In this document: one piece after another, positions 47,010-57,933 of the stretch
How the letters are laid out: every line of letters starts with the position of its first letter
Position numbering within the stretch: the first letter of the stretch is position 1
Assembly (NCBI RefSeq): GCF_001752395.1
Contig: NZ_MKEK01000001.1
Location: 247,466-311,465 of the forward strand
From: Rheinheimera salexigens
GTDB taxonomy: Bacteria > Pseudomonadota > Gammaproteobacteria > Enterobacterales > Alteromonadaceae
DNA length: 64,000 nt
Direction: 5' to 3'
Notes under the pieces: generated by a model
Database searches by the model: none
What the model was told of the DNA's origin: nothing
The model's input: only the letters and a program-made list of their open reading frames with translations
Made by a program: the position numbers and the translations under genes

Positions 47010-48230
47010 ATGCGCATTTTGCATACTTCTGATTGGCATTTAGGTCAGCATTTTATTGGTAGAAGCCGTGCTGCTGAGCATCAGGCATTTTTAAACTGGT
47101 TAGTTGAGCAAGTTAGCCAACTGCAGATTGACGCTATTATTGTCGCCGGTGATATTTTTGATACCGCTACCCCGCCAAGTTATGCCCGCGAGCTGTATAA
47201 CCAATTTATTGTGCAGTTACAGCCAACCGGTTGTCAGTTACTGCTATTAGCAGGAAACCATGACTCGGTTGCCGTACTGTCAGAAAGTAAAGACTTGCTA
47301 GCCTGTTTAAATGTGCAAGTAATACCCAGTGTGATGACAGATATCGCGCAACAACTGTGTGTGTTACATAACCGCCAGCAGCAGCCAGCAGCATTAGTTG
47401 CTGCCATTCCGTTTATCCGCGCCCGTGATGTATTACAAAGCCAAGGCGGACAAAGCGAACGTGATAAACAACTTAGTTTACAGCAAGCGATTGCCGCGCA
47501 TTATCAACAGCTTTATTTACAAGCAGAGCAATATAATCAACAGCATAATCTAGCATTGCCCATTGTGATGACCGGCCATTTAACCACGCTAGGCGTTAGT
47601 CGAACCGAGTCAGTGCGGGATATATATATTGGTACCTTAGAAGCCTTTGCGGCCGACCAATTCCCTGCAGCGGATTATATTGCGTTGGGCCATATACATC
47701 AGGCACAGCAAGTAAAAGCGGCGACGGATATACGCTATAGCGGCTCACCAATAGCGCTAAGTTTTGATGAAGCCAAGCAGCAAAAGCAATTATGGTTAAT
47801 TGAATTTAATGGTAAACAGAAGCAAGTCACATCAATCTCTATCCCCTGTTTTCAGCCCCTGCTAAGTATTAAGTCTGATTTAGTGTCACTAGAAAAAAAA
47901 TTAGAGCTGGCAATAGCAGAGTTAGCCGAAGATGAGCGATTATGGTTAGAGATTGTTGTCACAGAAACCGATGCTTATCTAACTGATTTACAACAGCGAG
48001 TAGAGCAACTGTGCACAGATTTACCGCTAGAGCTATTGCGCTTACGCCGTCAGCGCTCGGCGACAACTGGCTTGTTAAGCCAGCAAAATCAACAAAGTTT
48101 AGCCGAGCTTACGCCCGCTGAGGTGTGGCAGGCCAGATTAAGCCAAGAGCAGTTAACTGCTGAGCAGGAACAGCAATTAACCCAGCTACATCAGCAAGTG
48201 CTAGCAACTGTACAGCAGGAGGCAGAATGA
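47010..48230 (+). CDS. sbcD: SbcD, Mre11-family nuclease subunit
   Basis: Metallo-phosphoesterase subunit of the SbcCD complex that cleaves hairpins and DNA ends. Metal motifs in order: DWHLGQHF (8-15), GDIFDT, GNHDS, GHLTT and GHIHQA. The C-terminal part holds the capping and SbcC-binding region with Gln-rich helices. At 406 residues it matches E. coli (400). The stop overlaps the sbcC start by four bases (ATGA), indicating coupling. Confidence 0.95.
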   Translation: MRILHTSDWHLGQHFIGRSRAAEHQAFLNWLVEQVSQLQIDAIIVAGDIFDTATPPSYARELYNQFIVQLQPTGCQLLLLAGNHDSVAVLSESKDLLACLNVQVIPSVMTDIAQQLCVLHNRQQQPAALVAAIPFIRARDVLQSQGGQSERDKQLSLQQAIAAHYQQLYLQAEQYNQQHNLALPIVMTGHLTTLGVSRTESVRDIYIGTLEAFAADQFPAADYIALGHIHQAQQVKAATDIRYSGSPIALSFDEAKQQKQLWLIEFNGKQKQVTSISIPCFQPLLSIKSDLVSLEKKLELAIAELAEDERLWLEIVVTETDAYLTDLQQRVEQLCTDLPLELLRLRRQRSATTGLLSQQNQQSLAELTPAEVWQARLSQEQLTAEQEQQLTQLHQQVLATVQQEAE

Positions 48231-51200
48231 AGATCCTGTCGGTACGACTACAAAATTTAAACTCTTTGCGCGGTGAGTGGACGATTGATTTTCGGCTAGC
48301 ACCGTTTAATCAAGCTAACTTATTCGCTATTGTTGGGCCCACCGGCGCGGGTAAAACCACCATTTTAGATGCCATCTGTTTAGCTTTGTATCATGAAACC
48401 CCGCGCTTAAAAACGTCTGCCAGCAGTAATGAGATAATGACCCGTCATACCAGCGAGTGCTTAGCCGAAGTCGAGTTTGAAGTAGCAAATGTGGGCTATC
48501 GAGCCTTTTGGAGTCAGCGCCGAGCGCGCGGTAAAAGTGACGGTAACTTACAAGCTGCAAAAGTAGAACTCGCCCGCTTAGACGGCACTATTTTGGCAGA
48601 GAAAATTAATGATAAGCAGCGCTTAGTAGCTGAGATTACGGGGCTAGATTTTAGTCGGTTTACTAAATCTATGTTGTTAGCGCAAGGTGGTTTTGCGGCG
48701 TTTTTAAATGCGGAAGCGAATGAACGGGCAGAGCTACTAGAAGAGCTTACCGGTACTGATATTTATGCCAAAATTTCCGCTCAAGTGTTTACTGAATGTC
48801 GCCAGCACAAGCAGCAGCAAGAATTGTTGCAAGCGAAGTTATCGACAGTAGAGCTATTAACGGCGGAGCAACAAGCGGAGTTAACGACACAGTTAACGCA
48901 AATTAGCGCTGATATTAGCACTAAACAAGCTAGTTTAAGCCAATTACGTCAACAACAACATTGGCGCCAACAATTGCAACAGGCAGAACAAGCCTTGCTA
49001 CAAGCCGAGCAAGAAGCTCAGCAAGTCGAGCATAATGCCAACTTACAACAACCAAAACTAGCAAAGTTACAGGCTTATCAACCGGCGCATAAATTAGCGC
49101 CGTTATATCAAGCAGTGCAACAAAGTCAGCAGCAGTTTAAGCAACAACAGCACAGCTTAAGCCAACTAAATAGCAGCCTAGCGTCGGCGCAGCAGCAACA
49201 AGCAACTTATTTATGGCAAGGTTGGCAAGCTTTGCAGCAGCAAGTGAATAACACCCAACGCCAACAACAGCAGCGGCAAAAACAGCAAATAGAGCTTGAG
49301 CAAAAAATTTCAGCTTGGCAGCAACAACAACAGTTACAAACGGCCAGCGAGCAGCAATTAGCTAGCCAGTTGCAACAGTTACAACAGCAAGGGAGTAGTC
49401 AGCAGTTACAAGCGGAGTATCAACAGCAGCAAAGCCGATTGCAGCAACTACAGCAATTGCAGCAGCAATTAACCCTGCAGGATAAGTTTCAGCAGCAACT
49501 ACAGCAAATACAGCAGCAATTAACCACCAAAGATCAGCAACAACAGCAATTAGCTACACGCTTAACCCAGTTACGTAGCCGTTATGCTGAGGTGAAGCAG
49601 CAAGTTAAAGACAAGCGGTTATTATTGCAGCAGCAACAACTTATTTTGCAGTTATCCGATCACCGTGCCCAATTGAAACCTGGTGAAAATTGTCCCCTAT
49701 GTGGGGCAACGGAGCACCCTGCTATTGCTGAGTATCAACGCCTTAATAGCTCTGAAACTAGCCAGCAGCTAGAGCAAGCTGAGCAAGAGCAAACCACAGT
49801 TCAAGCTGCCGGTGAAGAGGTTAAAGCGGAACATGCCGCTATGGTGGCGGCCATGCAGCAGTTACAATTACAACAACAACAAGTGCAACAAGAACTTGAG
49901 CAGCTTAAAGACTTAATACAAACTGCCACAGCTGAACTTGAGATAACAGTATTAACGGTTGAAGCCATAGCAACAACGATTACTGAAATAAACCAACAGC
50001 AACAGTTGCGACAGCAGCAGATCCAGCAGTTAGAGCAGTTGCAGCAGCAATGGCAATTAGCCCGAGATACATTAAGCACCCAACAACAGCAGTTGCGAGA
50101 AGGCTTGCATCAGCAGCAATTATTAACAGCCCAAACCGAACAAGCAGAGCTAGAGCTGGTTAGGCTGCAACAACAAACCCATAACTGGCAGCAGCAATGG
50201 CAGCAACTAGAATTAGCAGCACCAACGCAGGTTAGCGTTAATGAGACCATTATCAGCGTAGAAGCCAAGCTACAGCTAGCTCAGCAGCAAGTGCAATTGC
50301 TACTAGGCCAACGCCAAGCGGTGCAACACGCATTAAGCCAAGCCGAGTTACACTATCAGCAGCAACAACAGCAATGGCAAACTAACCTAAGCCAAAGTGT
50401 TTTTGCCGACGAAGCAGCATTTAAAGTTGCGCTATTAACGGATGCAGAGGTGCAGCAGCTGCAACAATTACAGCAAAGCTTAGCCCAAGCCAGTATTAGT
50501 AGTCAGCGCTTATTACTAGATCGGCAACAGCAATTGCAGTTACTGCAGCAAGCTAAGTTAACTGAACTAGATTTAGCCAGCATTACCGACTTGTTACAAC
50601 AAGCCGAACAGACAGTGAATATGTTAAGCCAACAACGCGGTGAAATTTCCCAGCAATTAACTGCAGAGCAAAAACGCCGCCAACAGCAGCAGCAATTATT
50701 GGCCGATATTAGCGCTGGCCAACTGCAATACGAGTTATGGCAGCGTTTAAATAGTTTAATAGGCTCTGCTGACGGTGCGCGTTATCGCCGTTTTGCCCAA
50801 AGCCTGACGTTAGCCCAGTTAATTTTATTAGCTAATCGCCAGCTGGCGCTACTGCATAACCGTTATCAATTAGCAGCACATGAAAGTGCGGAGTTAGAGC
50901 TAGTGGTGCTAGACACCTGGCAAGCTGATAGTGCGCGTGATACTAAAACCCTATCTGGCGGCGAAAGCTTTTTAGTCAGCTTAGCTTTAGCGTTAGGCTT
51001 GTCGGATCTGGTGAGCAGTAATGCCCGAATTGACTCGTTATTTTTAGACGAGGGTTTTGGAACTTTAGATGCCGACACCTTAGATAGTGCGCTAAGTGCG
51101 TTAGATAACTTGAATGCTAGCGGCAAAATGGTTGGCATTATTAGTCATGTTGAGGCGTTAAAACAACGTATTCCGGTGCAGATAAAAGTAGAGAAGCAGC

Positions 51201-51238
51201 AAGGGTTAGGCTTTAGTAAAATAAGCATCGAGCATTAA
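48227..51238 (+). CDS. sbcC: SbcC, Rad50-family ATPase subunit
   Basis: SMC-like ATPase of SbcCD, 1003 residues. Walker [10 protein letters not shown] at 37-45, Q-loop region [10 protein letters not shown], two long coiled-coil arms extremely rich in glutamine, and the zinc hook C489-P-L-C492 at the apex. The C-terminal half has signature [19 protein letters not shown] and Walker [13 protein letters not shown]. The coils here are built largely of CAA/CAG codons, so the DNA is locally repetitive. A strong terminator follows. Confidence 0.95.
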   Translation: MKILSVRLQNLNSLRGEWTIDFRLAPFNQANLFAIVGPTGAGKTTILDAICLALYHETPRLKTSASSNEIMTRHTSECLAEVEFEVANVGYRAFWSQRRARGKSDGNLQAAKVELARLDGTILAEKINDKQRLVAEITGLDFSRFTKSMLLAQGGFAAFLNAEANERAELLEELTGTDIYAKISAQVFTECRQHKQQQELLQAKLSTVELLTAEQQAELTTQLTQISADISTKQASLSQLRQQQHWRQQLQQAEQALLQAEQEAQQVEHNANLQQPKLAKLQAYQPAHKLAPLYQAVQQSQQQFKQQQHSLSQLNSSLASAQQQQATYLWQGWQALQQQVNNTQRQQQQRQKQQIELEQKISAWQQQQQLQTASEQQLASQLQQLQQQGSSQQLQAEYQQQQSRLQQLQQLQQQLTLQDKFQQQLQQIQQQLTTKDQQQQQLATRLTQLRSRYAEVKQQVKDKRLLLQQQQLILQLSDHRAQLKPGENCPLCGATEHPAIAEYQRLNSSETSQQLEQAEQEQTTVQAAGEEVKAEHAAMVAAMQQLQLQQQQVQQELEQLKDLIQTATAELEITVLTVEAIATTITEINQQQQLRQQQIQQLEQLQQQWQLARDTLSTQQQQLREGLHQQQLLTAQTEQAELELVRLQQQTHNWQQQWQQLELAAPTQVSVNETIISVEAKLQLAQQQVQLLLGQRQAVQHALSQAELHYQQQQQQWQTNLSQSVFADEAAFKVALLTDAEVQQLQQLQQSLAQASISSQRLLLDRQQQLQLLQQAKLTELDLASITDLLQQAEQTVNMLSQQRGEISQQLTAEQKRRQQQQQLLADISAGQLQYELWQRLNSLIGSADGARYRRFAQSLTLAQLILLANRQLALLHNRYQLAAHESAELELVVLDTWQADSARDTKTLSGGESFLVSLALALGLSDLVSSNARIDSLFLDEGFGTLDADTLDSALSALDNLNASGKMVGIISHVEALKQRIPVQIKVEKQQGLGFSKISIEH

Positions 51239-51251
51239 ATAAAAAGGTAGA

Positions 51252-51287
51252 AAAAAGGCCGCTAACAACACGATTAGCGGCCTTTTT
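51252..51287. terminator. Strong bidirectional terminator after sbcC
   Basis: AAAAAGGCCGCTAA (51252-51265) pairs with its exact complement 51274-51287, ending in T5. It also serves the convergent DUF481 gene. Confidence 0.95.
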
Positions 51288-51345
51288 ATGCATATTATAA
51301 CCAATGTTTTCGCTAGGTTTAATAGTTACGTATTAACACTAGGGA

Positions 51346-52089
51346 CTAGAACGAATAAACCAAGGTTAATGTTGTTTGGGTATCGGTGGCTTTTTTATCT
51401 ACCGGTACCTCAGAGTCATTTTGGATTAAAAAAGCCGCTTTCATTTGCAGTGAACCATTTATTTTTGCTGCTAGCGAGGTTTCGGCAATAGTACGAGTAT
51501 TATCGTCACCGTATTCTACACTCAGGGTTTGAGCAAAGGTGGCGGACTCACTTAACGTCCACTTATAGCTGGCGGCGGCACGGGCAATTAAGCCGTTTTC
51601 CGTTTCACCAGTAGATCGCTCGCCGGTAAAATAACCCGGACCAATTTCAGCATCTAAAGACATATCTTCACTGTTATATAAGCGAGTACCGTAACCGACT
51701 GCAACTGTGGTGTACTTGGTATAAGCACCAAATTTATCATCAGTATAAGAACCATACATAAACAGCTTCTCAAACTCATCATCAAGTTTATACGCGGCTT
51801 TTGCTGAAATTAAATAACGCTCTGCAGAACGCTCTTTTACTTTATTACCATCAACATCAGTTTTTTCGTCCTCTTTAAAAAAGGCACTAAAAATATACTG
51901 ATTACTCCAGCTTTCTAACTCTTGTTTAGCATCGATTTTACCAGTTACTGAGGTACCTACCGTATTACCCGTAGTGGTAATGGCACCAAGTTCTGCTGAC
52001 GTGGTCCACGTTTTATCAATAGCTGTATTCGCATTCGCATTAACGCTGACAACAGCGATGGCCGCTGCCAGTAAAGATAACTTTCGCAT
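51346..52089 (-). CDS. DUF481 outer-membrane beta-barrel (YdiY-like)
   Basis: 247 residues. Signal peptide cleaved near ANA (about residue 21). The body consists of alternating amphipathic strands (TTSAELGAITTTGNTVGTS, YGSYTDDKFGAYTKYTTVAVGYG) and ends in the C-terminal aromatic LTLVYSF recognised by the Bam machinery. The DUF481 family includes salt/acid-induced YdiY. It starts two bases after the mscS stop, so both are one transcript, which suggests an envelope-osmotic role. Confidence 0.87.
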   Translation of the reverse strand: MRKLSLLAAAIAVVSVNANANTAIDKTWTTSAELGAITTTGNTVGTSVTGKIDAKQELESWSNQYIFSAFFKEDEKTDVDGNKVKERSAERYLISAKAAYKLDDEFEKLFMYGSYTDDKFGAYTKYTTVAVGYGTRLYNSEDMSLDAEIGPGYFTGERSTGETENGLIARAAASYKWTLSESATFAQTLSVEYGDDNTRTIAETSLAAKINGSLQMKAAFLIQNDSEVPVDKKATDTQTTLTLVYSF

Positions 52090-52091
52090 GA

Positions 52092-52916
52092 TTACTCCTG
52101 AGTGTCTTTTTTGATATGCACGTCCATTTGCGGGAAAGGAATACCAATACCGTGCTCATCAAAAGTAAGTTTAATTTTCTCTAATGTGTCCCAGTACATG
52201 CCCCAATAATCAGCCGCATTTACCCAGGGACGAACATGAATATTAACGGATGAGTCGGCTAAAGCTGCCACAGCAATTAATGGTTTAGGAGCAGGTAATA
52301 CTCGCTCGTCAGCATTAATAATCTCTTCTAATAATTTTTTTGCCAAACGTAAATCAGCGTCGTAAGCGATACCAACTAATATGTCTACGCGGCGGGTGGG
52401 CTCGGCTGAGTAATTAGTAATGGGGCCGCCAGTTATTTTGGCGTTAGGCACAATAACGCGTTTATTGTCAGGCGTAGTCATGATGGTTTGGAATATTTCA
52501 ATTTTATCAACGGTACCTGATACGCCGCCAGCATCGATATAATCGCCAGATTTAAAGGGGCGAAACAGAATAATCAAAATACCAGAAGCAAAGTTAGCTA
52601 AAGAGCCTTGTAAGGCTAAACCAATGGCTAAACCGGCAGCACCTAAAATAGCAATGAATGAGGTGGTTTCAACTCCGACTTGCGACAGTGCCATGAGTAC
52701 AGTAGCAATTAAGATAATGGCATAAACAATACTCGCCATAAAAGACACAACGGCTTTATCTATATGACGAGACAATAAAGCGCGCTCTAATAAACGTTTT
52801 ACTACTTTTGCAACTAAACGACCCACATAGAAAATAACGATAGCAGCAATAAATTGTAAAAAATAACCGACTATGACTGCATTGTTTTCCTGATAAAACT
52901 TGGTGATTTCTTCCAT
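52092..52916 (-). CDS. mscS: MscS, small-conductance mechanosensitive channel
   Basis: Inner-membrane heptameric channel that opens on membrane tension during hypo-osmotic shock. Three transmembrane helices occupy about 17-120. The pore helix reads AILGAAGLAIGLALQGSLANFASG. The beta domain has FRPFKSGDYIDAGG and the C-terminal domain ends with GIPFPQMDVHIKK. The start is put at ATG 52916, since GGAGAGG lies 6 bases upstream inside an earlier ATG (52928) that is also in frame. It is first gene of a two-gene unit with the DUF481 barrel. Confidence 0.94.
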   Translation of the reverse strand: MEEITKFYQENNAVIVGYFLQFIAAIVIFYVGRLVAKVVKRLLERALLSRHIDKAVVSFMASIVYAIILIATVLMALSQVGVETTSFIAILGAAGLAIGLALQGSLANFASGILIILFRPFKSGDYIDAGGVSGTVDKIEIFQTIMTTPDNKRVIVPNAKITGGPITNYSAEPTRRVDILVGIAYDADLRLAKKLLEEIINADERVLPAPKPLIAVAALADSSVNIHVRPWVNAADYWGMYWDTLEKIKLTFDEHGIGIPFPQMDVHIKKDTQE

Positions 52917-53034
52917 CATCCTCTCCATTTACTGACTTACAGACTAAAAACCGCAAAATTCTAACATAAAATCGAAAATGACGGCAGTAAATGGTACAGA
53001 TCTTAAGCAACAAATCTTTAAACAGTAAAAAAGC

Positions 53035-53063
53035 TTGGTGTTAGCCGTAAAATTAGCTAATAT
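53035..53063 (+). promoter_or_regulatory. Probable promoter of tRNA-His
   Basis: TTGGTG (53035-53040), a 17-base spacer and TAATAT (53058-53063), followed by the GC-rich discriminator AGCGCC usual in growth-rate-controlled stable RNA promoters. The tRNA begins 14 bases later. Confidence 0.5.
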
Positions 53064-53076
53064 AGCGCCTATCTGC

Positions 53077-53153
53077 GGTGACTGTAGCTCAGTTGGTAGA
53101 GCCCCGGATTGTGATTCCGGTTGTCGTGGGTTCGATCCCCATCAGTCACCCCA
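53077..53153 (+). tRNA. tRNA-His (anticodon GTG)
   Basis: The cloverleaf is complete. A 7-bp acceptor stem GTGACTG/CAGTCAC is extended by the His-specific extra G-1 at 53077 opposite C73. The D arm contains AGCTCAGTTGGTAGAGC, the anticodon loop ATTGTGAT has GTG at 53111-53113, and the T arm has GGGTTCGATCCCC. CCA is encoded at 53151-53153. It stands alone, divergent from mscS and 70 bases upstream of the DUF1285 gene. Confidence 0.98.
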
Positions 53154-53223
53154 TTCTTCTGTTTCGCCCCATATCTGCTAAGCTTGAATATACAACGTCC
53201 TTAATAATGTAGAGTTATTGTCG

Positions 53224-53775
53224 GTGATAGATTTAAAAGCTTTGCAACAGCAATTGCAGCAACCTAATTTAGCCCCTGTTGAACAATGGCAGCCAAAGTT
53301 TTGCGGCGATATACCGTTATATATCGATGCAGACGGGCAATGGTTTTATAATAACAGCCTGATCCAACGTCCGGCGATGGTAAAGTTATTCGCTTCAGTA
53401 TTACTGTATCAAGATGGTGAACACTTCTTACAAACTCCAGTTGAAAAAATGCGCATTAAAGTCGCTGATGCCGCCTTTATTATTACCGATTGGCAATGGC
53501 TAACCAGTAATGACTTACCGGTATTAGCTTTAACTAGCAGCATAGGCGATAAAGTATTAGTTAGCCCTGAGCACCCTATTTTATTGGCTTTATCTGCAGA
53601 GCAAGATTGGTTACCTTATGTGCAAATGTGGCGTGGGCTAACGGCTAAATTAAGCCGCAATGTGTATTACCAACTTGCCGAGCAAGTGAGTACAGTGTAT
53701 TGCAATGGCCAGCAGCATTATCAACTTAAAAGTGCTGGCTTCCCTTATACCTTTGCTATTGCTCCACTAAATTAA
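53224..53775 (+). CDS. DUF1285-family protein
   Basis: Cytoplasmic protein of about 183 residues that I recognise as DUF1285: FCGDIPLYIDADGQWFYNNSLIQRPAMVKLF near the N-terminus, then a two-domain beta-rich body. Function unknown. No ATG is available near the N-terminus; GTG 53224 is preferred since AGAG lies 9 bases upstream, with TTG 53218 as alternative. It follows the tRNA gene directly. Confidence 0.82.
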   Translation: MIDLKALQQQLQQPNLAPVEQWQPKFCGDIPLYIDADGQWFYNNSLIQRPAMVKLFASVLLYQDGEHFLQTPVEKMRIKVADAAFIITDWQWLTSNDLPVLALTSSIGDKVLVSPEHPILLALSAEQDWLPYVQMWRGLTAKLSRNVYYQLAEQVSTVYCNGQQHYQLKSAGFPYTFAIAPLN

Positions 53776-53795
53776 TGTTTAGTAATTAAGCAGTA

Positions 53796-54101
53796 CTATT
53801 TTATTGGCGCTTTTGTTATTTTTGATAAGCTTTGATTAACATCATAAATGCGGGCTCTAACTTCATTCACACCCAAGCTTTTTAATCTGGCAGTATGTTT
53901 TTCAAGGTAGGCTTGTGCGCTGGGTTCGTCTGTAAACAAGTAAATACCGCCGGCTTCTTTTAAGCTTTGTTGTTCAGTCCAAATTTTCCAAATAAACCCA
54001 GGTTCTTCTGTTATTGACTGGGCTAACTCAGCGAGTACTGTCGACATTTCTTCGCCAAAAGGACCGTTAAAAGGAAAATCTATTTGTAATAGTTTTTGCA
54101 T
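53796..54101 (-). CDS. ydhR: YdhR-family putative monooxygenase
   Basis: 101 residues matching E. coli YdhR along its whole length: [67 protein letters not shown]. The dimeric alpha/beta-barrel fold resembles small cofactor-free monooxygenases; no reaction is proven. Monocistronic, convergent with the DUF1285 gene. Confidence 0.93.
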   Translation of the reverse strand: MQKLLQIDFPFNGPFGEEMSTVLAELAQSITEEPGFIWKIWTEQQSLKEAGGIYLFTDEPSAQAYLEKHTARLKSLGVNEVRARIYDVNQSLSKITKAPIK

Positions 54102-54161
54102 ATCTATTCCTATCCAATTTAGTATTTATAGCTGTTTTATATCGCAATAAAACTTATTTTA

Positions 54162-55253
54162 TTACTTGCCAGGCTCAGGTACTGAAGCTTTATTCACGCC
54201 TTGCTGCTGTGTAATGTCTGTTGCTAAGGCTTTATCTTCAGGCTCTGCGGTTATGCCCTCTTGATCTGCTCCTTGTTCTGGTGTGTAAGTGAGGGTTGTT
54301 AGTAACGCAAAGTGATCGGAGCCGATTGATGGTAAGCGCTGAATATTATTTAACGTGAAATGATGACTGTGAAACAAGTGATCCAGTGGCCAGCGTAAAT
54401 AGGGATAGTGAGCATGAAAGGTGTTATACATACCACGGCCAACACGAGGATCTAACAGGCCACTGAGCTTACGAAATAAGCGGGTGGTGCGAGACCATGC
54501 TACATCGTTTAAATCGCCGGTGACGATGGTGGCTTGCTGAGTGTCGGCAATACTACGCGCGACCATAACTAACTCGGCATCACGCTCGATAGATTGTGAG
54601 TTTTCGGTAGGACTTGGTGGTGCTGGATGCAGAAAGTGGACCCGAACTTGCTGACCACTCTCTAGCGTTAATAAAGCATGCATTGATGGCACTTCATCTT
54701 CGACTAAAAAAGCAATCTTGGTGTCAGTTAACGGTAAGCGCGAATAAACGTGCATGCCGTATAAGTTATCAAGTGGGCATTTTAAGCTGTAGGGCATGCT
54801 AACTTCTAAGCTATCTAACTGTTGTTGCCACCATTGATCAGACTCTAGGGTAACCAGTACATCCGGTTGATGTTGCTGCACCTGTTTAATTAACAGCTCA
54901 GACTTATGATTAGAAGCCAAAACATTTGCCGTAATAATACTAAGCTGATTATCTGTACCAGCAGAGCGGCTGCCGGCAGTGGTTTTTACTTCAACCGGCC
55001 ATAGAGGTGTATAAGGTAAAATCCACCATAACTGCCAGCTTAAGCAGAGCAAAACGGCCAGCAACATTAGCCAGCTACTGGGCGCAGTAAAATCGAGAAC
55101 AATGAATTGAAATACTGCCAGCAGTGCGGCAAGACTAGCAAGTTGTAGTCGAGGAAAATCCCAGCCGCGTACTGCCCAGTGTGGATGGCGCCAAAGCGGC
55201 AGCAAGGTTGTTAAAACAATAACAAAAGTTAATAAAGAAAATACCCAGACCAT
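54162..55253 (-). CDS. Membrane-anchored endonuclease/exonuclease/phosphatase-family protein
   Basis: 363 residues. Three N-terminal hydrophobic helices (about 2-20, 38-55, 61-80) anchor an EEP domain (about 104-335). Its catalytic motifs are SIITANVLASN, DVLVTLES, HFLHPAPPSP, TGDLNDVAWS, the YPYLRWPLDHLF region and the last GSDHFALLTTL. Members of this membrane branch are metal-dependent phosphodiesterases of unknown substrate. The last 30 residues are low complexity and acidic. Confidence 0.85.
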   Translation of the reverse strand: MVWVFSLLTFVIVLTTLLPLWRHPHWAVRGWDFPRLQLASLAALLAVFQFIVLDFTAPSSWLMLLAVLLCLSWQLWWILPYTPLWPVEVKTTAGSRSAGTDNQLSIITANVLASNHKSELLIKQVQQHQPDVLVTLESDQWWQQQLDSLEVSMPYSLKCPLDNLYGMHVYSRLPLTDTKIAFLVEDEVPSMHALLTLESGQQVRVHFLHPAPPSPTENSQSIERDAELVMVARSIADTQQATIVTGDLNDVAWSRTTRLFRKLSGLLDPRVGRGMYNTFHAHYPYLRWPLDHLFHSHHFTLNNIQRLPSIGSDHFALLTTLTYTPEQGADQEGITAEPEDKALATDITQQQGVNKASVPEPGK

Positions 55254-55553
55254 CTTAGGTTCCTTGCTTTAGCATTTATTAGCAATTAACTAGCGAATAA
55301 TGAGAAACTCCCACAATTCTGCCTAGCTGTAAAGTAGCACATTAGGTGCTAATGAAATAACACGTAATTCGGATTTAAAATCTGTTAAAAGGAACAATAA
55401 ATCCAACCAACCCACAATAGAACTTCATTATAGTATTTCAGCGCTACAATCTGACGCTGGTCGGTAAAAATGGGTTAACTATCGCAATAGTATTGTTCAT
55501 TTAGTGCTAGCTGCTATCACTGAATAACAATAATAATTTTTGGTTATAACAAT
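55254..55553. other. Divergent intergenic region without visible gene
   Basis: 300 AT-rich bases between the EEP gene and the amidohydrolase, presumably holding both promoters. No clear operator, terminator or RNA was found. Confidence 0.5.
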
Positions 55554-56837
55554 ATGCAAAAAACACCATTAGCCCTTTTATTTATCTCTTTAGGTTTTTG
55601 CCATTATGCGTCTGCTGCGACCTTAATTTATGCCGGAAAACTGATTACAGCTGATAGTGATAAAGTAAAGTCTAGCCAAACAGTTGTAGTAGAAAACGAT
55701 AAAATAATCGCTATTGAATCTGGTTATAAAACCGCGACCGATAATGATCAGGTTATCGACTTACGCCAGCATACTGTGATGCCGGGTTTAATGGATATGC
55801 ACACCCACTTTTATACCCAGTTTAGTGCCACGGTTTATACTGAACCTTTTACTATGAACGAAGCCGATATCGCATTAAGAGCGGCAACCTTTGCTGAAAA
55901 AACCTTAATGTCGGGTTTTACTACCGTACGCGAGCTTGGCGATAACTATCAAATTAGTGTGGCATTAAAAAAAGCCATCGCCAAAGGCTATGTAAAAGGG
56001 CCACGTATTTATGCTGCGGGTAAGACTATTGCTACCACAGGCGGTCATGCGGACCCTACAAACGGTGTAGCTTATACATTAATGCAAGATCCGGGGCCGA
56101 AAGAGGGCGTAATTAATGGTGTTGATGATGCCCGTAAAGCGGTTCGGCAACGTTATAAAGAAGGTTCTGACCTGATTAAAATTACGGCTACTGGCGGTGT
56201 ATTAAGCGTGGCTAAAAGTGGCACTAATGCCCAGTTTACGGATGAAGAACTGGCGGCAATTGTCAGTACAGCCAACGATTATGGCTTTAAAGTCGCAGTG
56301 CATGCTCATGGCAAAGACGGTATGGAGCGGGCAATTAAAGCCGGTGTAGCCTCTATTGAACATGGTACTTACATGGATAAAAATACCATGGCCTTAATGC
56401 GTAAACATGGTACTTACTTTGTGCCGACGATTAGCGCGGGTAAATGGGCTGAAGAAAAGTCGCATATAGAGGGTTTTTTCCCTGATATTGTTCGACCTAA
56501 AGCGGCCACTATTGGCGGTTTAATTCAAAATACCTTTGCTAATGCTTATAAAGCCGGCGTAAAAATTGCTTTTGGTACCGATGCCGGTGTTTTTGAGCAC
56601 GGTGACAATTGGCGTGAATTTATTTATATGACGGAAGCCGGCATGCCAGCATTAACGGCAATCCAAAGTGCCACCATAGAAGGTGCACGTTTATTGGGCG
56701 TTGAAGATCAACTTGGCAGTATCACTGTGGGTAAAATAGCCGATATTATTGCGGTGCCAGGTGATCCTTTGCAGGATATTCAGCAGATGGGTAAAGTGAA
56801 TTTTGTGATGAAAGCGGGCGAAATATTTCGTCAGTAA
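55554..56837 (+). CDS. Exported metal-dependent amidohydrolase
   Basis: 427 residues with a signal peptide cleaved near ASA-A (residue 21), so periplasmic. Amidohydrolase superfamily barrel: metal ligands in MDMHTHF, the carboxylated lysine region [25 protein letters not shown], and final aspartate [14 protein letters not shown]. It resembles the imidazolonepropionase-like/Xaa-Pro dipeptidase branch, found exported in many Alteromonadales, probably for dipeptide or cyclic amide breakdown (inference). Shine-Dalgarno weak. Confidence 0.9.
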   Translation: MQKTPLALLFISLGFCHYASAATLIYAGKLITADSDKVKSSQTVVVENDKIIAIESGYKTATDNDQVIDLRQHTVMPGLMDMHTHFYTQFSATVYTEPFTMNEADIALRAATFAEKTLMSGFTTVRELGDNYQISVALKKAIAKGYVKGPRIYAAGKTIATTGGHADPTNGVAYTLMQDPGPKEGVINGVDDARKAVRQRYKEGSDLIKITATGGVLSVAKSGTNAQFTDEELAAIVSTANDYGFKVAVHAHGKDGMERAIKAGVASIEHGTYMDKNTMALMRKHGTYFVPTISAGKWAEEKSHIEGFFPDIVRPKAATIGGLIQNTFANAYKAGVKIAFGTDAGVFEHGDNWREFIYMTEAGMPALTAIQSATIEGARLLGVEDQLGSITVGKIADIIAVPGDPLQDIQQMGKVNFVMKAGEIFRQ

Positions 56838-56846
56838 GCAATAAAC

Positions 56847-56886
56847 AACACGTTTTAAACGGGATTACTCCGGTTTAAAACGTGTT
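56847..56886. repeat. 14-bp inverted repeat spanning the ends of two convergent genes
   Basis: AACACGTTTTAAAC (56847-56860) is exactly complementary to 56873-56886, with a 12-base loop. The right arm lies inside the last codons of the DUF2489 gene. It has no T-run, and is perhaps a shared transcription-end hairpin. Confidence 0.6.
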
Positions 56887-57335
56887 AGTAAAGCGGCTGT
56901 ATCGGCTAAAATTGCAGATTTTAACTCTTCTTCAGCTTGCAAACGTACTTTATCTTGCTGTTTAGTAACCACTTTATCTTGTTTATTCCGGCTCTCATGT
57001 GTAGGCATATCTTTTACTACCTGATACATTTGGTATAAGCCGGTATAAGTGGTGTTAGGCTCTGGTATACGATCAGGCGCTAGATGGTCTAATAGCACCC
57101 ATAACCTTAACGCGCCTTCAGATAGCTCGCACTGCTGCTCTAGCATGGCTTTGCAAATAAGCACTATGCTGTCAGTTAAATACTTTTTGCGTTCAGCGGT
57201 TAATTGCTGCTGTTTTTGCTGCATCTGTTGTCGCTGTTGTTGCAATTGCCATAATAATTTTCCAGCATAAAAGGCCAGCGCTGCAATTATTAATGCACCT
57301 GAAATTATTAACGTTATTGCTGTAGTGCTAAACAT
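56865..57335 (-). CDS. DUF2489-family membrane-anchored protein
   Basis: 156 residues. One N-terminal transmembrane helix (about 5-27), a Gln-rich coiled coil (about 30-48), then a conserved helical domain (YLTDSIVLICKAMLEQQCELSEGALRLWVLLDH) of DUF2489. Function unknown. Its ATG shares a base with the yihI stop (TAATG), so translation is coupled to yihI, an arrangement known from related genomes. Confidence 0.85.
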   Translation of the reverse strand: MFSTTAITLIISGALIIAALAFYAGKLLWQLQQQRQQMQQKQQQLTAERKKYLTDSIVLICKAMLEQQCELSEGALRLWVLLDHLAPDRIPEPNTTYTGLYQMYQVVKDMPTHESRNKQDKVVTKQQDKVRLQAEEELKSAILADTAALLTRFKPE

Positions 57336-57880
57336 TAGTCGTCATCACCTAATAAATCTTTACGCCAATCAGTTTTTTCAAAGGCGGTTAAAGCATCTTC
57401 TGGCTCAGCAGTTTCTTCATCTTGATCTAAACCAAGTTCGGCTAACAATTCAGTTAAACGCTTAGTTTTAGCATTAAAGTACTTCGCGTCTTTACCTGTT
57501 AACTGCTCATCTTTTTCAATTTTTTCTAGTAATTGCTGTAAATAAACATCGTTTTCAATAGCCGCTAATTCAACTTCTGGAGCGAGAGGAACGGGTTTAG
57601 CTTTGCTTAAACTAGCACGAGGCTGTAACTCTTTGGCAATAACTTCTACTTCTGGCCGTAACGCAACCGGCGCTTTACTGCCTAGGCGTTTGTCTTGTGC
57701 CGCTTTATTTGCGTGTTCTGGCTTAGTCGTAGCCGCAACACTATTTCGGTTACCGGATTTTAATCCAGCTCCCTTTTTCTTTGTTTGCTCTTTAGGTTGC
57801 CGTGTTTTACGGGCATCCTCTGCAGTTAAGTTGCGCAAACCATTAGGGCCTGCAGAGCGAGTTTTTTTCTGGCGAGTCAT
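57335..57880 (-). CDS. yihI: YihI, Der GTPase-activating protein
   Basis: 181-residue activator of the ribosome-assembly GTPase Der. The basic N-terminus has the conserved MTRQKKTRSAG block, the middle is low-complexity Lys/Ala, and the C-terminal domain has PLAPEVELAAIENDVYLQQLLE and an acidic end (DWRKDLLGDDD). Overlaps the DUF2489 gene. In E. coli yihI is next to the csrC RNA; here a CsrB-type RNA lies 0.7 kb upstream, separated by one inserted methyltransferase gene. Confidence 0.92.
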   Translation of the reverse strand: MTRQKKTRSAGPNGLRNLTAEDARKTRQPKEQTKKKGAGLKSGNRNSVAATTKPEHANKAAQDKRLGSKAPVALRPEVEVIAKELQPRASLSKAKPVPLAPEVELAAIENDVYLQQLLEKIEKDEQLTGKDAKYFNAKTKRLTELLAELGLDQDEETAEPEDALTAFEKTDWRKDLLGDDD

Positions 57881-57933
57881 GTTGAATACCTACAAAAAAG
57901 GGCGCACATTTTAACCACTTTTGGTTATAAACA

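Noticed and set aside
48950..50700. Dense CAA/CAG repeats in sbcC (and in the KfrA-like gene) as possible microsatellite or CRISPR-like array
   Set aside because: They encode coiled-coil glutamines in an intact frame; no fixed-length repeat-spacer pattern exists.
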